From IMG/VR virus record IMGVR_UViG_3300045977_000226, positions 1 to 45,600 of that record: a stretch of 45,600 nucleotides of DNA. One strand, written 5' to 3'. This DNA is from a virus. The notes beneath the pieces are model-generated. The model saw only the letters and a list, made by a program, of their open reading frames with translations. It did no database searches and was not told the DNA's origin. A program made the translations under genes and the position numbers. Each line of letters begins with the position of its first letter. Within the stretch, counting starts at the first letter, position 1. Shown piece by piece: positions 8,229-16,683 of this stretch.

Positions 8229-11200
8229 CAGTTCACCACCACGCCTTTGTTCTGGCTAAAGATCCGCGTCCACCCCGCGCGAAACCCGCCATTGCCAGAC
8301 TTCAATTCCGCGTCGATCTCCTCCATCAGTTCACGAGTGCTCTTCCCAGAGCCCTCAATCGTGATGTTCACCGTCTGCTCGTAGTGATTCTCCTGGACGG
8401 CTTGCGGTTCCTTGGCGGCATTTGCCTGCAGAAACTTGTCCGCCGCCTGGAGAAACTTATCCGCCGCGGCGTCGATCTTGCTGCTGGCTGACAATGCAAG
8501 CCCGGTCTGCGGGATCCCGCCAACGGTCTGGCCCTTCGCCAGCGACGCGATCGTCGTGTTGACGTCGTCCAGGATGCGTGACAGGTTCGGCCCAAAGTTG
8601 GCGTTGTGGCCGGCAATGGCCTGTTCCACCACCTTGCGCTGCGCGTCGCCCTGGGCGGCAAATTCAGCGGACTGTGAAATGAACTGGCGCTGAAGCGCGA
8701 CCAGCTCATCGCGGGTCGTTTTCGCTTCCGCCAAGCTGAGTGATCCGGCGCCCTTCGCGGAGTTGAACTCGTCGACGATCAATCCCAGCTGCTGACCGAA
8801 TGGCCGTTCAACGGCGCCGCCGAAATCGTCCGCCGCGCGGCGACCGCGGCCAACGAAATGCTTCACCAGCAGGCCTGCGCCGATAGCGGCGCCGACGCCG
8901 ATCGTGAACGGATTCGAGAAGAACGCGCCGAGCTGGGCGCCGGAAAGCCCGAAGAACCCATGCGCTCCCGCTGCCGCCCCAGCTCCGCCGCCGCCACCCA
9001 TTAGGCCGGTATAGGTTCCAGCGACCGCCGGGTCGATCGGGAGCTGCGCCGCCGTCTTTGTGGCTGCCCCAGCAACTTTCGGAAGGAGCGATCCCAGACC
9101 AATCGCGCCGGCAATACGCGGCATTACAGACGTCTGCAGTTGCGTCGCGAGCGCACGGCCCCACCCCGCTAGCAGATTCGTCAGCGGATTGAATAGCTCT
9201 GCAAAGAACGCCTCAATAAACGTACGACCTACCCTCGACCCAATGTCTCTGCCCCTCAGGATCAGGGACGAGAGTCCGCTGACAAATTCCGTTGTGATGT
9301 TCGCCAGGACCTGCGACCAGGTTCGCTCCCAGCGCTTGGCTTCCTCCTCGGCTTTCTTCGTCGCGTCAATCTGGTTGATCAGGTGAATCGTTTGCTCGTC
9401 GAGCTTGATCCCGAGCAGCTCCGCATTTTTTGCAGCGGTTTCCAGGTTGCCGCCGAGAAGACCAATGATCTGCGCATCTTTGAGTCCGGTACCGGCAAGG
9501 TCATCGTTCTGAAGTTCGCGGATGGCCACGCCAAGGGCGGTCGCTGACCTCTCCGCCTCGGAAAGCTCCGTCCGTGCTTTCCTGGCGAGCTCGCTCTCCG
9601 TAAAGACCGGCGGGAGCTCCGGCATCTTCGGCATGCTCGAAGTGGTCGCCGCGACCTGCTTTAGCGTCGAGTTCAGGTTCTGAAGTTTCAGCGCCGCATA
9701 GCCCGCCTGCAACTCCATCGATGAGAGGAACTCGATCTCCTCCTTGTCATTCGCTATGCGTGGGATAGGAAGATTTAATGGCTGGATCACATCCTTTCGC
9801 GGCGAGAGCTTGTCGAGCAGCGACTGCAAACCGCTGGCGGCTTCCTTCTCGAGGTCAGCAAATCCAGATTTGAGTGCTTCCGCGGATTTCATCCGAAGGT
9901 ACAGCGTGTCGAGCACCCGGATCGTTTCCGAAATCTTCCCGTTGAACCCGACTTGAATCCTGGCAGCGTCGTCGATTTTCTGGCCATAGACGGCGATCAC
10001 GTCATTGACCATGTACTTCTTGAGCAGGATGTCCAACTCGCGCGCCAGTTCATCCGCTGGTCGGAACGCCTGTTGAAAGCTCTCCGTCACTCGTTTTACT
10101 TCAGCAGCGTGAGCTTTCGCGGCCTCAGCTGCCGCCATCTCCCGTTCTTTGATTCGGCGCAGCGCCTCGTCGAGATCCCGTAGGTGCTTCTCCCATTGCT
10201 GCTGGATAATCAACCAATCCGGATTTAGCCACTTGGCCTGGCCTGCTTTCTGGAGGGCGATCGCGTATTCCTCCAGGCTCATCTTTCCGCGGTCGATCAC
10301 TACCCCTTCAGATCGCAGCCGTTCCTCAAGTGTTTTGACGCTTGCCTCGAATTCGGAGCTGGCTCGAGCTGCGTCGCGCTTGGCCTCGACCAGATCCGCG
10401 ATCGCGTTGCCCAGTTGGTAGATTTCATAAGCCAACGCAAGGTATGCCGCTGCGACTGCAGCGGTGGCGACCCAGGCTCCGTGGATTGCCCATACGGACT
10501 CCGCGTAGAGTCCCAGTGCGATCCGTGCTTCCGCGAGCGAGCTAACGGCGCCGACCCCACTAATCACTGAGATGGTGGCAAACAGGCCGGCGCGGAGAAG
10601 AATGATCCCCTCGATGGTTTGTTTGATCGCAAATAACCCGCCGGACACGATCAGCAGAGCAGGCCCGATGGAGGCGAGACCTACACCGAAGATTGCAATC
10701 CACGCTTTGGTGTCGTCGGAGAGCCCGTTGATCGTCGACCGCATCCTCTCGAGAGTTTCGACAGCGGTTTTTAGCGGGCCTTTGACGACGTTGAACAGGC
10801 CTGTCGTGAGATCTCCCGCAATGAAGCGCGCCTCGTCCTTAATGGTGGACAACAGTCCGGAGAACGTCTCCGCCTGTTTTGCCATCTGGCCGCCGAAGGC
10901 TTTGTTCATGCCCTCCTGGAGTATCTGGATCGACTTGTCGGCAGGAACCAGCCCCTTCTCCACCATGTCCCGCAGTTTTTGTTCGGAGACTCCCATACCC
11001 TCGGCCAGTAAACGCCAGGCTGGAATCCCAACCTCGGTCAGCTGATTCATCTCCTGCGTGGCTACGCGACCGCGGCCGGCCATCTGACCGAGCGCCAGTG
11101 TGATTCGATCGATCGTGTCGGCGCTGCCTCCAAGCCCCGCTGCGGCGTCGCCAACGCTCGTCAACAACGGTTTGATCTGGTTGGCCGCAAAGCCCATCGC

Positions 11201-11578
11201 CAGGAGCCGCTGGCTTGCGCGCACGAGATCGGGAAATTCAAACGGAGTTTTGGCCGCAAACTCCTTCATCTCCTCCAGGAACCGCCGCGCTTTCTCTCCG
11301 GATCCCAACAGCGTGGTGAAGGCAATTTGTGCCTGCTCCTGCATCGCGTTGAACTGGATGCCGAGGCCTGCGACTGCAGCGATTGGAGCGGTGACTGCGG
11401 CCGTCATGGCGACGCCGGCCGTCTTCATAGTCCGGCTCAGATCGTCGACGAGCTTCATCGTCGGTCTGATCGTCTTTTCGAGCTCGCGTGTTTCGCGCTG
11501 CGCCTGGCGGAGCGCGTTGTTGTAAGAGTCCGCCTGCAGCTTCAGGGTGACGTAGAGCTGACGGATCGCGCTAGTCAT
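8228..11578 (-). CDS. Tail tape measure protein
   Basis: At 1116 residues this sets tail length and is injected with the DNA. Residues about 70-235 form a typical tape-measure N-terminal domain (FTTLLGSGEKARRFLEEMK, FAAKTPFEFPDLVRASQRL, RVATQEMNQLTEVGIPAWRL). Hydrophobic segments lie around 290-400 and 880-900, with long helical and coiled-coil stretches between. A Gly/Ala-rich membrane-like stretch (GLMGGGGGAGAAAGAHGFFG) occurs near 855-875. By the usual rule of about 0.15 nm per residue the tail would be near 165 nm. ATG 11578 overlaps the end of the preceding gene by 8 bp. Confidence 0.95.
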   Translation of the reverse strand: MTSAIRQLYVTLKLQADSYNNALRQAQRETRELEKTIRPTMKLVDDLSRTMKTAGVAMTAAVTAPIAAVAGLGIQFNAMQEQAQIAFTTLLGSGEKARRFLEEMKEFAAKTPFEFPDLVRASQRLLAMGFAANQIKPLLTSVGDAAAGLGGSADTIDRITLALGQMAGRGRVATQEMNQLTEVGIPAWRLLAEGMGVSEQKLRDMVEKGLVPADKSIQILQEGMNKAFGGQMAKQAETFSGLLSTIKDEARFIAGDLTTGLFNVVKGPLKTAVETLERMRSTINGLSDDTKAWIAIFGVGLASIGPALLIVSGGLFAIKQTIEGIILLRAGLFATISVISGVGAVSSLAEARIALGLYAESVWAIHGAWVATAAVAAAYLALAYEIYQLGNAIADLVEAKRDAARASSEFEASVKTLEERLRSEGVVIDRGKMSLEEYAIALQKAGQAKWLNPDWLIIQQQWEKHLRDLDEALRRIKEREMAAAEAAKAHAAEVKRVTESFQQAFRPADELARELDILLKKYMVNDVIAVYGQKIDDAARIQVGFNGKISETIRVLDTLYLRMKSAEALKSGFADLEKEAASGLQSLLDKLSPRKDVIQPLNLPIPRIANDKEEIEFLSSMELQAGYAALKLQNLNSTLKQVAATTSSMPKMPELPPVFTESELARKARTELSEAERSATALGVAIRELQNDDLAGTGLKDAQIIGLLGGNLETAAKNAELLGIKLDEQTIHLINQIDATKKAEEEAKRWERTWSQVLANITTEFVSGLSSLILRGRDIGSRVGRTFIEAFFAELFNPLTNLLAGWGRALATQLQTSVMPRIAGAIGLGSLLPKVAGAATKTAAQLPIDPAVAGTYTGLMGGGGGAGAAAGAHGFFGLSGAQLGAFFSNPFTIGVGAAIGAGLLVKHFVGRGRRAADDFGGAVERPFGQQLGLIVDEFNSAKGAGSLSLAEAKTTRDELVALQRQFISQSAEFAAQGDAQRKVVEQAIAGHNANFGPNLSRILDDVNTTIASLAKGQTVGGIPQTGLALSASSKIDAAADKFLQAADKFLQANAAKEPQAVQENHYEQTVNITIEGSGKSTRELMEEIDAELKSGNGGFRAGWTRIFSQNKGVVVN

Positions 11579-11969
11579 TGCCGAAGCCCTCTACGATTCC
11601 GTCGCCAAGGGTGTCGCCGACGTGATTCACGGCTGCTTCCAGCTTTTCGTCGTAGGACGGACCGAGCCATGGGGTCTTGCGCTGATGCCGCGTTCCCAGC
11701 TCGGCGAATTTTCCGGGGAATCCCGCGTCCGTGATACCGATCCGCGCTTCAGCCCCTTCCGAAGTTTGATCGACAACGGAAACACGAATGTTCTTTTCTC
11801 GGAGGCGGCCGCTGCGCGATGGGGCGAGTTCTTTCGCGCGCTCCTGGATAATCGTGCCGCCTTCACGGAGGGATTTGACAACCAGCTTCCGCCGGTCGAC
11901 ATAGGAAAGGTTGCTGCGGTCGAGGGCGCCCATCAATTCGCTGAATCCCTGCAGGTACTCGTCAGCCAT
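11571..11969 (-). CDS. HK97 gp10-like tail completion / neck protein
   Basis: A 132-residue protein with the signature of the HK97 gp10 family: an N-terminal helix ending in ERAKELAPSRSGRLREKNIR and a C-terminal FAELGTRHQRKTPWLGPSYDEK (the E-x-G-T-x4-P-x-P-like block). Members join the head or tail terminator complex. It is odd that it lies between the tail chaperone and the tape measure rather than among the head-tail joining genes. The end overlaps the tape measure start. Confidence 0.75.
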   Translation of the reverse strand: MADEYLQGFSELMGALDRSNLSYVDRRKLVVKSLREGGTIIQERAKELAPSRSGRLREKNIRVSVVDQTSEGAEARIGITDAGFPGKFAELGTRHQRKTPWLGPSYDEKLEAAVNHVGDTLGDGIVEGFGND

Positions 11970-11975
11970 GATTAA

Positions 11976-12559
11976 TCAGCCCTCAAGAATCGCCAGCAAT
12001 TGCTCTGGGGTTTGTTCCGGCTCCTTCGGCGGCGCCGTAGCTTTCTTTGCCGCCTGGCGTTCCGATCGTCCCTTTAATGTGTAGAACGCCACGAGTTCCG
12101 ATATTTCCAGCGATGTCCAGCGCCGGAGCAGCTCGTGGACCGGAATCCCGTATTTGTCAGCCAGCCCGACACAGAACCGCCGGATGTGCCGGGCCTCTAG
12201 TTTTTTACCTGCTCCTCGATCTCTCCATCGGTGAGGCCGGAGAGGCGCGACGCCACTTCATGAACGCGGGCCAGCGCCGCGGCGCTCTTCGCGCTGAGCC
12301 ATTCAGCGTCGGCGTCCGTAAAGATCTGGTTGCCCTGCTCGTCGCGGCACGCCATGATAACCAGCCGCACGCGGGCCTGCTGGATGCGCACATCGAGCCG
12401 GCCGCGTTTGCCTCGAGTCAGATTGCTCTCGTCGAAAGCGTCGCGCTCCGTGCCCGTCAGCCCCCACACCAGGACGTTGCCGCCCCACTCCGGAACCTTC
12501 ACCAGCTCCTTCTTGATGTCACTGGCGTTCTTGATCTGCTCCCTTGTGAGGAGTTCCAT
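11976..12559 (-). CDS. Tail assembly chaperone, frameshifted long form (gpGT-like)
   Basis: Made when ribosomes slip back one base on A AAA AAC at 12200-12206 in the short chaperone gene. After the shift translation runs 74 more residues (KLEARHIRRFC ... RWTSLEISELVAFYTLKG ... LLAILEG) to a TGA at 11976-11978, giving about 194 residues. The added domain resembles lambda T-type segments that recruit tail tube subunits, whereas the shared N-terminal part binds the tape measure. I derived the fused product by reading across the site; the second frame lacks its own start. Confidence 0.85.
12197..12559 (-). CDS. Tail assembly chaperone, short form (gpG-like)
   Basis: A 120-residue zero-frame product ending QVKN just before TAG at 12197-12199. 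It is mostly polar and helical (LTREQIKNASDIKKELVKV; RDAFDESNL). Position between the major tail protein and the tape measure, together with the slippery heptamer at its end, identifies it as the G-like chaperone that coats the tape measure during tail assembly. ATG 12557-12559 has GGAGG six bases upstream; the longer frame from 12661 has no such signal. Confidence 0.85.
   Translation of the reverse strand: MELLTREQIKNASDIKKELVKVPEWGGNVLVWGLTGTERDAFDESNLTRGKRGRLDVRIQQARVRLVIMACRDEQGNQIFTDADAEWLSAKSAAALARVHEVASRLSGLTDGEIEEQVKN
12200..12206 (-). promoter_or_regulatory. Programmed -1 ribosomal frameshift site, A AAA AAC
   Basis: On the coding (minus) strand the heptamer is in frame as gtA AAA AAC TAG, an ideal X XXY YYZ slippery site directly before the zero-frame stop. 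The -1 frame is open through the following 220 bases and encodes a T-like domain. This layout is conserved across siphovirus tail chaperones. Confidence 0.9.
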
Positions 12560-12697
12560 TCTGTACCTCCAAACTACAAACCTGTTGATGTCCCGGCGTC
12601 GCGGCAGCCGCCCGCAATGTCTGCGCAAACTGCCCCAGCGAACCGCCGACAATGCCCTCACGCGCCAAGGACGGTCATGCGCTATCTCGCGCCAAAA
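12560..12697. other. Intergenic region between major tail protein and chaperone genes
   Basis: No supported gene. On the minus strand a 6-bp inverted repeat GCGCCA/TGGCGC with a 6-base loop lies just after the tail protein stop, but no run of T follows, so it is a weak candidate for an mRNA-stability or attenuation element. The chaperone's GGAGG lies at the low-coordinate end of the gap. Confidence 0.35.
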
Positions 12698-13144
12698 CTA
12701 TGGCGCAGCGTGCGGATCCGTGGCGCTCGGCGGCGATGACGTCATGCGGCCGGTCATCGTGATTTCCAGCAATCCACCAGGCGTGATTTCCCCGAGCTCA
12801 TAGCCGAGGCATTGCAAAGGGAAATAACGCGTGAGACTCATCGGAGCTGGCCACTCGATCTTCATGTCGAGAAGCGCGCCCTCCTGGAAGTACGTCTCAG
12901 CGATGGCCCGGTTGGCTGCGTTATCGGGCATAACGATCGTCACGGTCTTGCCGCGCTTCAAGCCCGGTATAAAAGCTTCCGCCTCGTCGTCCCACGTACT
13001 CGACTCCACTTCGGGCAGTTCGACGCCGATGCCGCTCGCGCGCCGGACCTTCCCAATATCCGTGTACGCCGGCGGGCTCGCCGTAGGTTTCCAAAAGGAA
13101 GCCTTGGTTTTAGACCCAATCTGCGCTTTGGTCTTGTCGGCCAT
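12698..13144 (-). CDS. Major tail tube protein
   Basis: A 148-residue protein in the classical place upstream of the chaperone pair and downstream of the tail terminator. The sequence is beta-rich with a plausible tube fold: AYTDIGKVRRASGIGVELP, WDDEAEAFIPGLKRGKTVTIV, and a C-terminal LGYELGEITPGGLLEITMTG. ATG 13144 is preceded by GGAG eight bases upstream. It should be the most abundant tail protein. Family assigned from order and fold-like features. Confidence 0.8.
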   Translation of the reverse strand: MADKTKAQIGSKTKASFWKPTASPPAYTDIGKVRRASGIGVELPEVESSTWDDEAEAFIPGLKRGKTVTIVMPDNAANRAIAETYFQEGALLDMKIEWPAPMSLTRYFPLQCLGYELGEITPGGLLEITMTGRMTSSPPSATDPHAAP

Positions 13145-13170
13145 CGTTCTTCTCCTTCGTCAAAAATGAA

Positions 13171-13629
13171 TTAGTCGTCGTCGCCTAACTTGCGCGGGTC
13201 TAAGAACCACACGCGGAACTCGGATACGTACCCGTACATGCGGGCGGTCTCATTGTAGGAATATCGGTGGGCGCGAACGTTCTCGATCAGCTGAACGAAT
13301 AGCATCTCCGGAGGCGAACCGTCTGCGATTTCGCCATGGATCTCATCGTTCAGCGCTGCGATCACTGCATAGTCGAGGTCGCTCGCAAGATCGTTGTCGG
13401 TTCCAGGCTGGCCTTTGGCCGCAGAGAACGTATAGATCGTGCACTGCGTGAGCGCGCAACCACCCTCCAATGTGTCGACGGGCCGGAGCTCGCCCGAAAT
13501 GCCGATTTCAACGGCAGGCCCTTCAGTTCCCGCAGGAATTTCGCCGTTGTAGATTCGGTCGGAGGCAACTGCTAGTACGCCAGCATCGCCCGCGAGAATC
13601 GCGCCGATCGCGCGTTCCACTGTCATCAT
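13171..13629 (-). CDS. Tail terminator-like protein (DUF3168 type)
   Basis: A 152-residue protein. The opening (VERAIGAILAGDAGVLAVAS, RIYNGEIPAGTEGPAVEIG) and the later beta strands match the general pattern of tail terminator proteins of the DUF3168/gpU type, which cap the tail tube and dock it to the neck. ATG 13629 lies in a TGATG overlap with the preceding stop; a GTG one codon earlier is also open. It sits directly upstream of the major tail protein. Confidence 0.75.
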   Translation of the reverse strand: MMTVERAIGAILAGDAGVLAVASDRIYNGEIPAGTEGPAVEIGISGELRPVDTLEGGCALTQCTIYTFSAAKGQPGTDNDLASDLDYAVIAALNDEIHGEIADGSPPEMLFVQLIENVRAHRYSYNETARMYGYVSEFRVWFLDPRKLGDDD

Positions 13630-13988
13630 CACTGCACCCGCTCAGCTTCGATAATGGTCCAGCCCTCTTTGGGGAAGTGCATCGGCGCAACGATGTTCCA
13701 TGTGGAACTCCCAACCTTTTCCGCCATAACGATTCGGTTCTTATGCGGATCGATTCCAGTTCGATAATCGATTGCGAAGCGAGCCTTCTCTTCCGAGATG
13801 CGCGTGACGTCCGTGTCCACGGTGAGCTGGACCGGATTTTCCGAGGCGCCAAGGGGCTCAAATGAGCCCCAGACGGTGAAAGAATCGGCCCACTGCTCCC
13901 TGGCGGATTTGCTCTCCGTTGTGGCAATGGTGCGCGCCTGGAACGTCAGCTTGCGGTCGAGGTCTCCGGATCCGGATGGGAGCTTCAT
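13629..13988 (-). CDS. Head-tail joining protein / adaptor
   Basis: A 119-residue protein: LPSGSGDLDRKLTFQARTI at the start and WGSFEPLGASE, DYRTGIDPHKNRIVM further on match the small beta-barrel head-tail adaptors (PF05521 type, HK97 gp8/SPP1 gp16 kind). ATG 13988 overlaps the preceding stop (ATGA); the longer frame from 14165 lies inside another gene. It works with the terminator to join the head connector and the tail. Confidence 0.8.
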   Translation of the reverse strand: MKLPSGSGDLDRKLTFQARTIATTESKSAREQWADSFTVWGSFEPLGASENPVQLTVDTDVTRISEEKARFAIDYRTGIDPHKNRIVMAEKVGSSTWNIVAPMHFPKEGWTIIEAERVQ

Positions 13989-14713
13989 TGCATCAGCTTT
14001 TGAACGAACGGCGTCAGCCCGCGATGCTCTGGAGGCATCTCTCGCCATTTGACTGCGTTGTCGGAGAACACCTTGAACGTGACTGAAAAGTTCAGCTTCT
14101 TGCTCGTTTTGTTCTTCACCACGATTTCGACGTCGACCGTAGGCGATGCAGTAACGTTGACCCACGCGTCCGAGAATGCGCCGTGCAGGTCATCTTCCGC
14201 GGGATGCCAGCCTACGGTGTGATGCGCGAGCACGGCGACAAGCGCCTGAGCATTACCGAAGGTTGGATCGCCGTACAGCACCGCTGGCGTGTCCCTCGGC
14301 ACGTTGTTCGACTTCAACCACGGGATCGCATCGTAGTTTTTAATGTGGAACGAGAGATCGACGGCGTCAGCCTTGAGCCCTTTGCCTGGCGGAATTAGAG
14401 CCTTCACGGTAGCGTTCAATGGTCCGAGACAGTTACCAGACGCCCACCGGAAATAATTCACTTCGCGTACGCCGAGGGTGCCGAGTTCACGGATCGGGAC
14501 GACCTTGGTCTCATTACCATCCAGCGAGAGCTCCGTGCTGACCCACATTTGAGCGTCTTCGGAGAACGAGTTTTCCATCGTGGCGCACTGGTACGCGTTG
14601 CCGACTGCGCCATAGGTGATGATGATCGGCAGCGGGGCAAGATTGCCTTTCGCCAGGAGAGCGCCGGCCAGCGACAGAACGGTCGCGACAATGATGAGTG
14701 TCCTTGCTTTCAT
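13985..14713 (-). CDS. Putative secreted protein of unknown function
   Basis: A 242-residue protein with a clear signal peptide: basic start (MKARTL), hydrophobic core (IIVATVLSLAGALLA) and a likely cleavage near residue 21. The mature part is beta-rich and has NVTASPTVDVEIVVKN-like strands; no enzyme motif is recognised. It is placed between lysis genes and head-tail joining genes with ATGA/TGATG overlaps, so it is made late. A role outside the cytoplasm, in lysis or in shielding the released virion, is possible but unproven. Confidence 0.65.
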   Translation of the reverse strand: MKARTLIIVATVLSLAGALLAKGNLAPLPIIITYGAVGNAYQCATMENSFSEDAQMWVSTELSLDGNETKVVPIRELGTLGVREVNYFRWASGNCLGPLNATVKALIPPGKGLKADAVDLSFHIKNYDAIPWLKSNNVPRDTPAVLYGDPTFGNAQALVAVLAHHTVGWHPAEDDLHGAFSDAWVNVTASPTVDVEIVVKNKTSKKLNFSVTFKVFSDNAVKWREMPPEHRGLTPFVQKLMQ

Positions 14714-15144
14714 CACCCCTCCACCTTGATCGACTTCAGGAAATTCAGCCTGGCTTCGACCGCAAGAGACGCGGCCTGTGCCGCCTGATCCATGGCGAGT
14801 TTCAACGCCGCTTCGTCGCCAACTTTCCGGCCGGCCAGCGCGAACGATTCAGTAAACACGGTGAAGGCATGCGTCACCGCCACTGCCTTCTTCTGCTCCG
14901 GCGTCATTGTTCCGCCTGCGTCTTTCAGGTCCTTTGCGAAACCTTCGACGCCAGCGACGATCGCGTCAATGCGCGCGAAAACATCCGGACCATCCGCCGG
15001 CAGCGGAGTCGCGGGAATGTTGACGTTCTTTTCTAGAGCGGCCTTTCCAATCCCCGCCGCGATCGACACGCCCGGAGGACCAGCAATCGCGAGAGTCGTC
15101 AGCCCGCCTTCTGCCAGTTGTGTTAGGAGTGATTTCCAACCCAT
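14713..15144 (-). CDS. Hypothetical lysis-module protein (143 residues)
   Basis: The start overlaps the stop of the holin candidate (TGATG). The N-terminal 35 residues are hydrophobic and Gly/Ala-rich (LAIAGPPGVSIAAGIGKAAL) and could insert in or lie on a membrane. The rest is helical with a possible coiled coil (DQAAQAASLAVEARLNFL). It may act with the lysozyme and holin, but I do not recognise the family. Confidence 0.55.
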   Translation of the reverse strand: MGWKSLLTQLAEGGLTTLAIAGPPGVSIAAGIGKAALEKNVNIPATPLPADGPDVFARIDAIVAGVEGFAKDLKDAGGTMTPEQKKAVAVTHAFTVFTESFALAGRKVGDEAALKLAMDQAAQAASLAVEARLNFLKSIKVEG

Positions 15145-15395
15145 CAGTCACCGTCCTTTGGCGCGGGAGCGCCGATGTTTTTGTCTGCGTTGTTGTTGAG
15201 CCGTGAGATCCCGAGCGCCGTCAACAGTGAAGTGAAGGCCTCATGCGCGAGCTGGTCACTGGTGATCCAGTTCAGCCAGCGGCAAACGATCCCAGCGAAA
15301 ATCAGAACCGTGAGAATCAGGATCGCGCCGCCCTTCGTGGCCAGCGAATCCAGGAAGTGTTGCCACGCCGACATGTATTTGCCTGTGGGATTCAT
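15144..15395 (-). CDS. Putative holin (single membrane segment)
   Basis: An 83-residue protein with one membrane helix at about 23-40 (AILILTVLIFAGIVCRWL), a short charged N-terminus and a polar C-terminal tail. It begins in TGATG overlap with the lysozyme stop. Size, membrane segment and position directly after the endolysin gene are typical of a class III-like holin or a membrane regulator of lysis. No sequence family is certain. Confidence 0.6.
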   Translation of the reverse strand: MNPTGKYMSAWQHFLDSLATKGGAILILTVLIFAGIVCRWLNWITSDQLAHEAFTSLLTALGISRLNNNADKNIGAPAPKDGD

Positions 15396-15973
15396 CAGCT
15401 CTGCCTCGCGAGTTCAAGGGCGAGCGTGTGGCAGCGCATGAGACGCGCCCACCAGCCGGGATTCTTTTCGGCCATGCGCTCGCCAGTTTTTGGGTCTTTG
15501 GCTTCGTGATACATCTCGGCGCGCTTGGCCGCCACCATGTCGGCGAATTCGACGATCCGATCGGGAGAAACCATCTTGACCGCGGCGAGCGTTTTCGGAC
15601 CGATCGCGCCGTCCACAACGAGCCCAATCCCCAGCGCCATCGAGTTCAGCGCACGCTGCAGACATCGGCCACCGCCCTGGTTGACTGCAGAGTCGAACAC
15701 CAGAGCGGCGATCGCCGGCGGGAGCTCCCCGCAATGACAGAGATCGAAGTAGCCTTCGCGGTAGATCTTCACCGTGAGATCCATCGGCAGCAGCTGCATT
15801 GGGCCAGTCCAGCCCCACTTGCGTGCAACCGCTTCAGTGATGCCGCGCATCGTCTTTCCGCCGGGATCGCCGGGCCGATCCGAGTATTCGCCCTCGTGGT
15901 CGGGACGCAGAACGAACGAGAGCAAGCGCTGGAACAGTTGGTCTGTGGTCAGCTTGGTTGCGCGCTCAGCCAT
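15395..15973 (-). CDS. Endolysin: GH108 lysozyme (N-acetylmuramidase)
   Basis: A 192-residue peptidoglycan hydrolase. Residues about 12-100 carry the GH108 signature: a catalytic Glu in DHEGEYSDRPGDPGGKTMRG, followed by TEAVARKWG and the segment FDSAVNQG (about 107-114). The C-terminal part (VVDGAIGPKTLAAV) is the peptidoglycan-binding domain 3 (PG_binding_3) that pairs with GH108. ATG 15973 is chosen because the frame further upstream runs into the glycosyltransferase gene. There is no signal peptide, so release needs the holin. Confidence 0.9.
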   Translation of the reverse strand: MAERATKLTTDQLFQRLLSFVLRPDHEGEYSDRPGDPGGKTMRGITEAVARKWGWTGPMQLLPMDLTVKIYREGYFDLCHCGELPPAIAALVFDSAVNQGGGRCLQRALNSMALGIGLVVDGAIGPKTLAAVKMVSPDRIVEFADMVAAKRAEMYHEAKDPKTGERMAEKNPGWWARLMRCHTLALELARQS

Positions 15974-16008
15974 GACCGAAAGACTACGGCGCGGGAGAGG
16001 GGGCTTCC

Positions 16009-16683
16009 TTACCTCGGAAATTCCTTTGGAAGAACTTCGAGCGGTTTCTTTCGGTATTGCTCGCAATCGACGTCCTTGGGATAGGAATTCCCCGGATGGA
16101 TTCTCGCCACCATCAGTGCGCCGCATTCTAGGTTCAGGAGTTGATCCTGGCTGTGCGCTTTCCGCGAGAACACGCCGTCCTCTCCGTACCAGGCGCCGGT
16201 CTTTGAATGCTTGCCCAGGCCGGTTTCCGGAAATGGATGGGTGGCCCACCAGGAACGACGAAAACATAGCGAGGTTCCGAGGCTGTAGTCCGCCGCGTTG
16301 CACCGCCAAAGATACGGCGCGGATCCATCCCAAAAAAGCATCGATCGATATCCAGTCACAGCCTTGCCAGACTCCTCGAGCGCTTTCATCTGCGCGGAGA
16401 TCCGCCCGGGCGCGCTCCAATCATCCGAATCCCATCGCACGATGATCGCGGCCGCCGATTCCTGGCACATGCGATTCAATTTCGTTGAGATCGGCCGGCG
16501 CGTGGGGAGTGTGTCGATCCGAACGCGCTCTGGCGGAATGAAGCCAGCATGGAAAGAGGGATCATCGGCGTCCTGGATGACGCGGAGCTCTTTGTCTGGA
16601 TAGTCCTGCGCGAGAAAACATTCGATCGCGAGCTGGGCGAGCCGTTGTCTCCCGCGCACGGGCATGATCGCCGTAACGTTCAT
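16009..16683 (-). CDS. Glycosyltransferase family 2-like
   Basis: A 224-residue GT-A fold enzyme. N-terminal nucleotide-sugar binding start (VTAIMPVRGRQRLAQLAIEC), QDYPDKELRVIQDADD, and a metal-binding DxD in VRWDSDDW at about 82-89. It is the last gene of a five-gene sugar-modification set and overlaps the kinase-like gene (ATGA). No membrane segment. Donor and acceptor unknown. Confidence 0.85.
   Translation of the reverse strand: MNVTAIMPVRGRQRLAQLAIECFLAQDYPDKELRVIQDADDPSFHAGFIPPERVRIDTLPTRRPISTKLNRMCQESAAAIIVRWDSDDWSAPGRISAQMKALEESGKAVTGYRSMLFWDGSAPYLWRCNAADYSLGTSLCFRRSWWATHPFPETGLGKHSKTGAWYGEDGVFSRKAHSQDQLLNLECGALMVARIHPGNSYPKDVDCEQYRKKPLEVLPKEFPR

Noticed and set aside
13113-13170. 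Frameshift or extra gene between tail terminator and tail tube genes
   Set aside because: Both neighbours have complete frames and the gap holds only a ribosome binding site.
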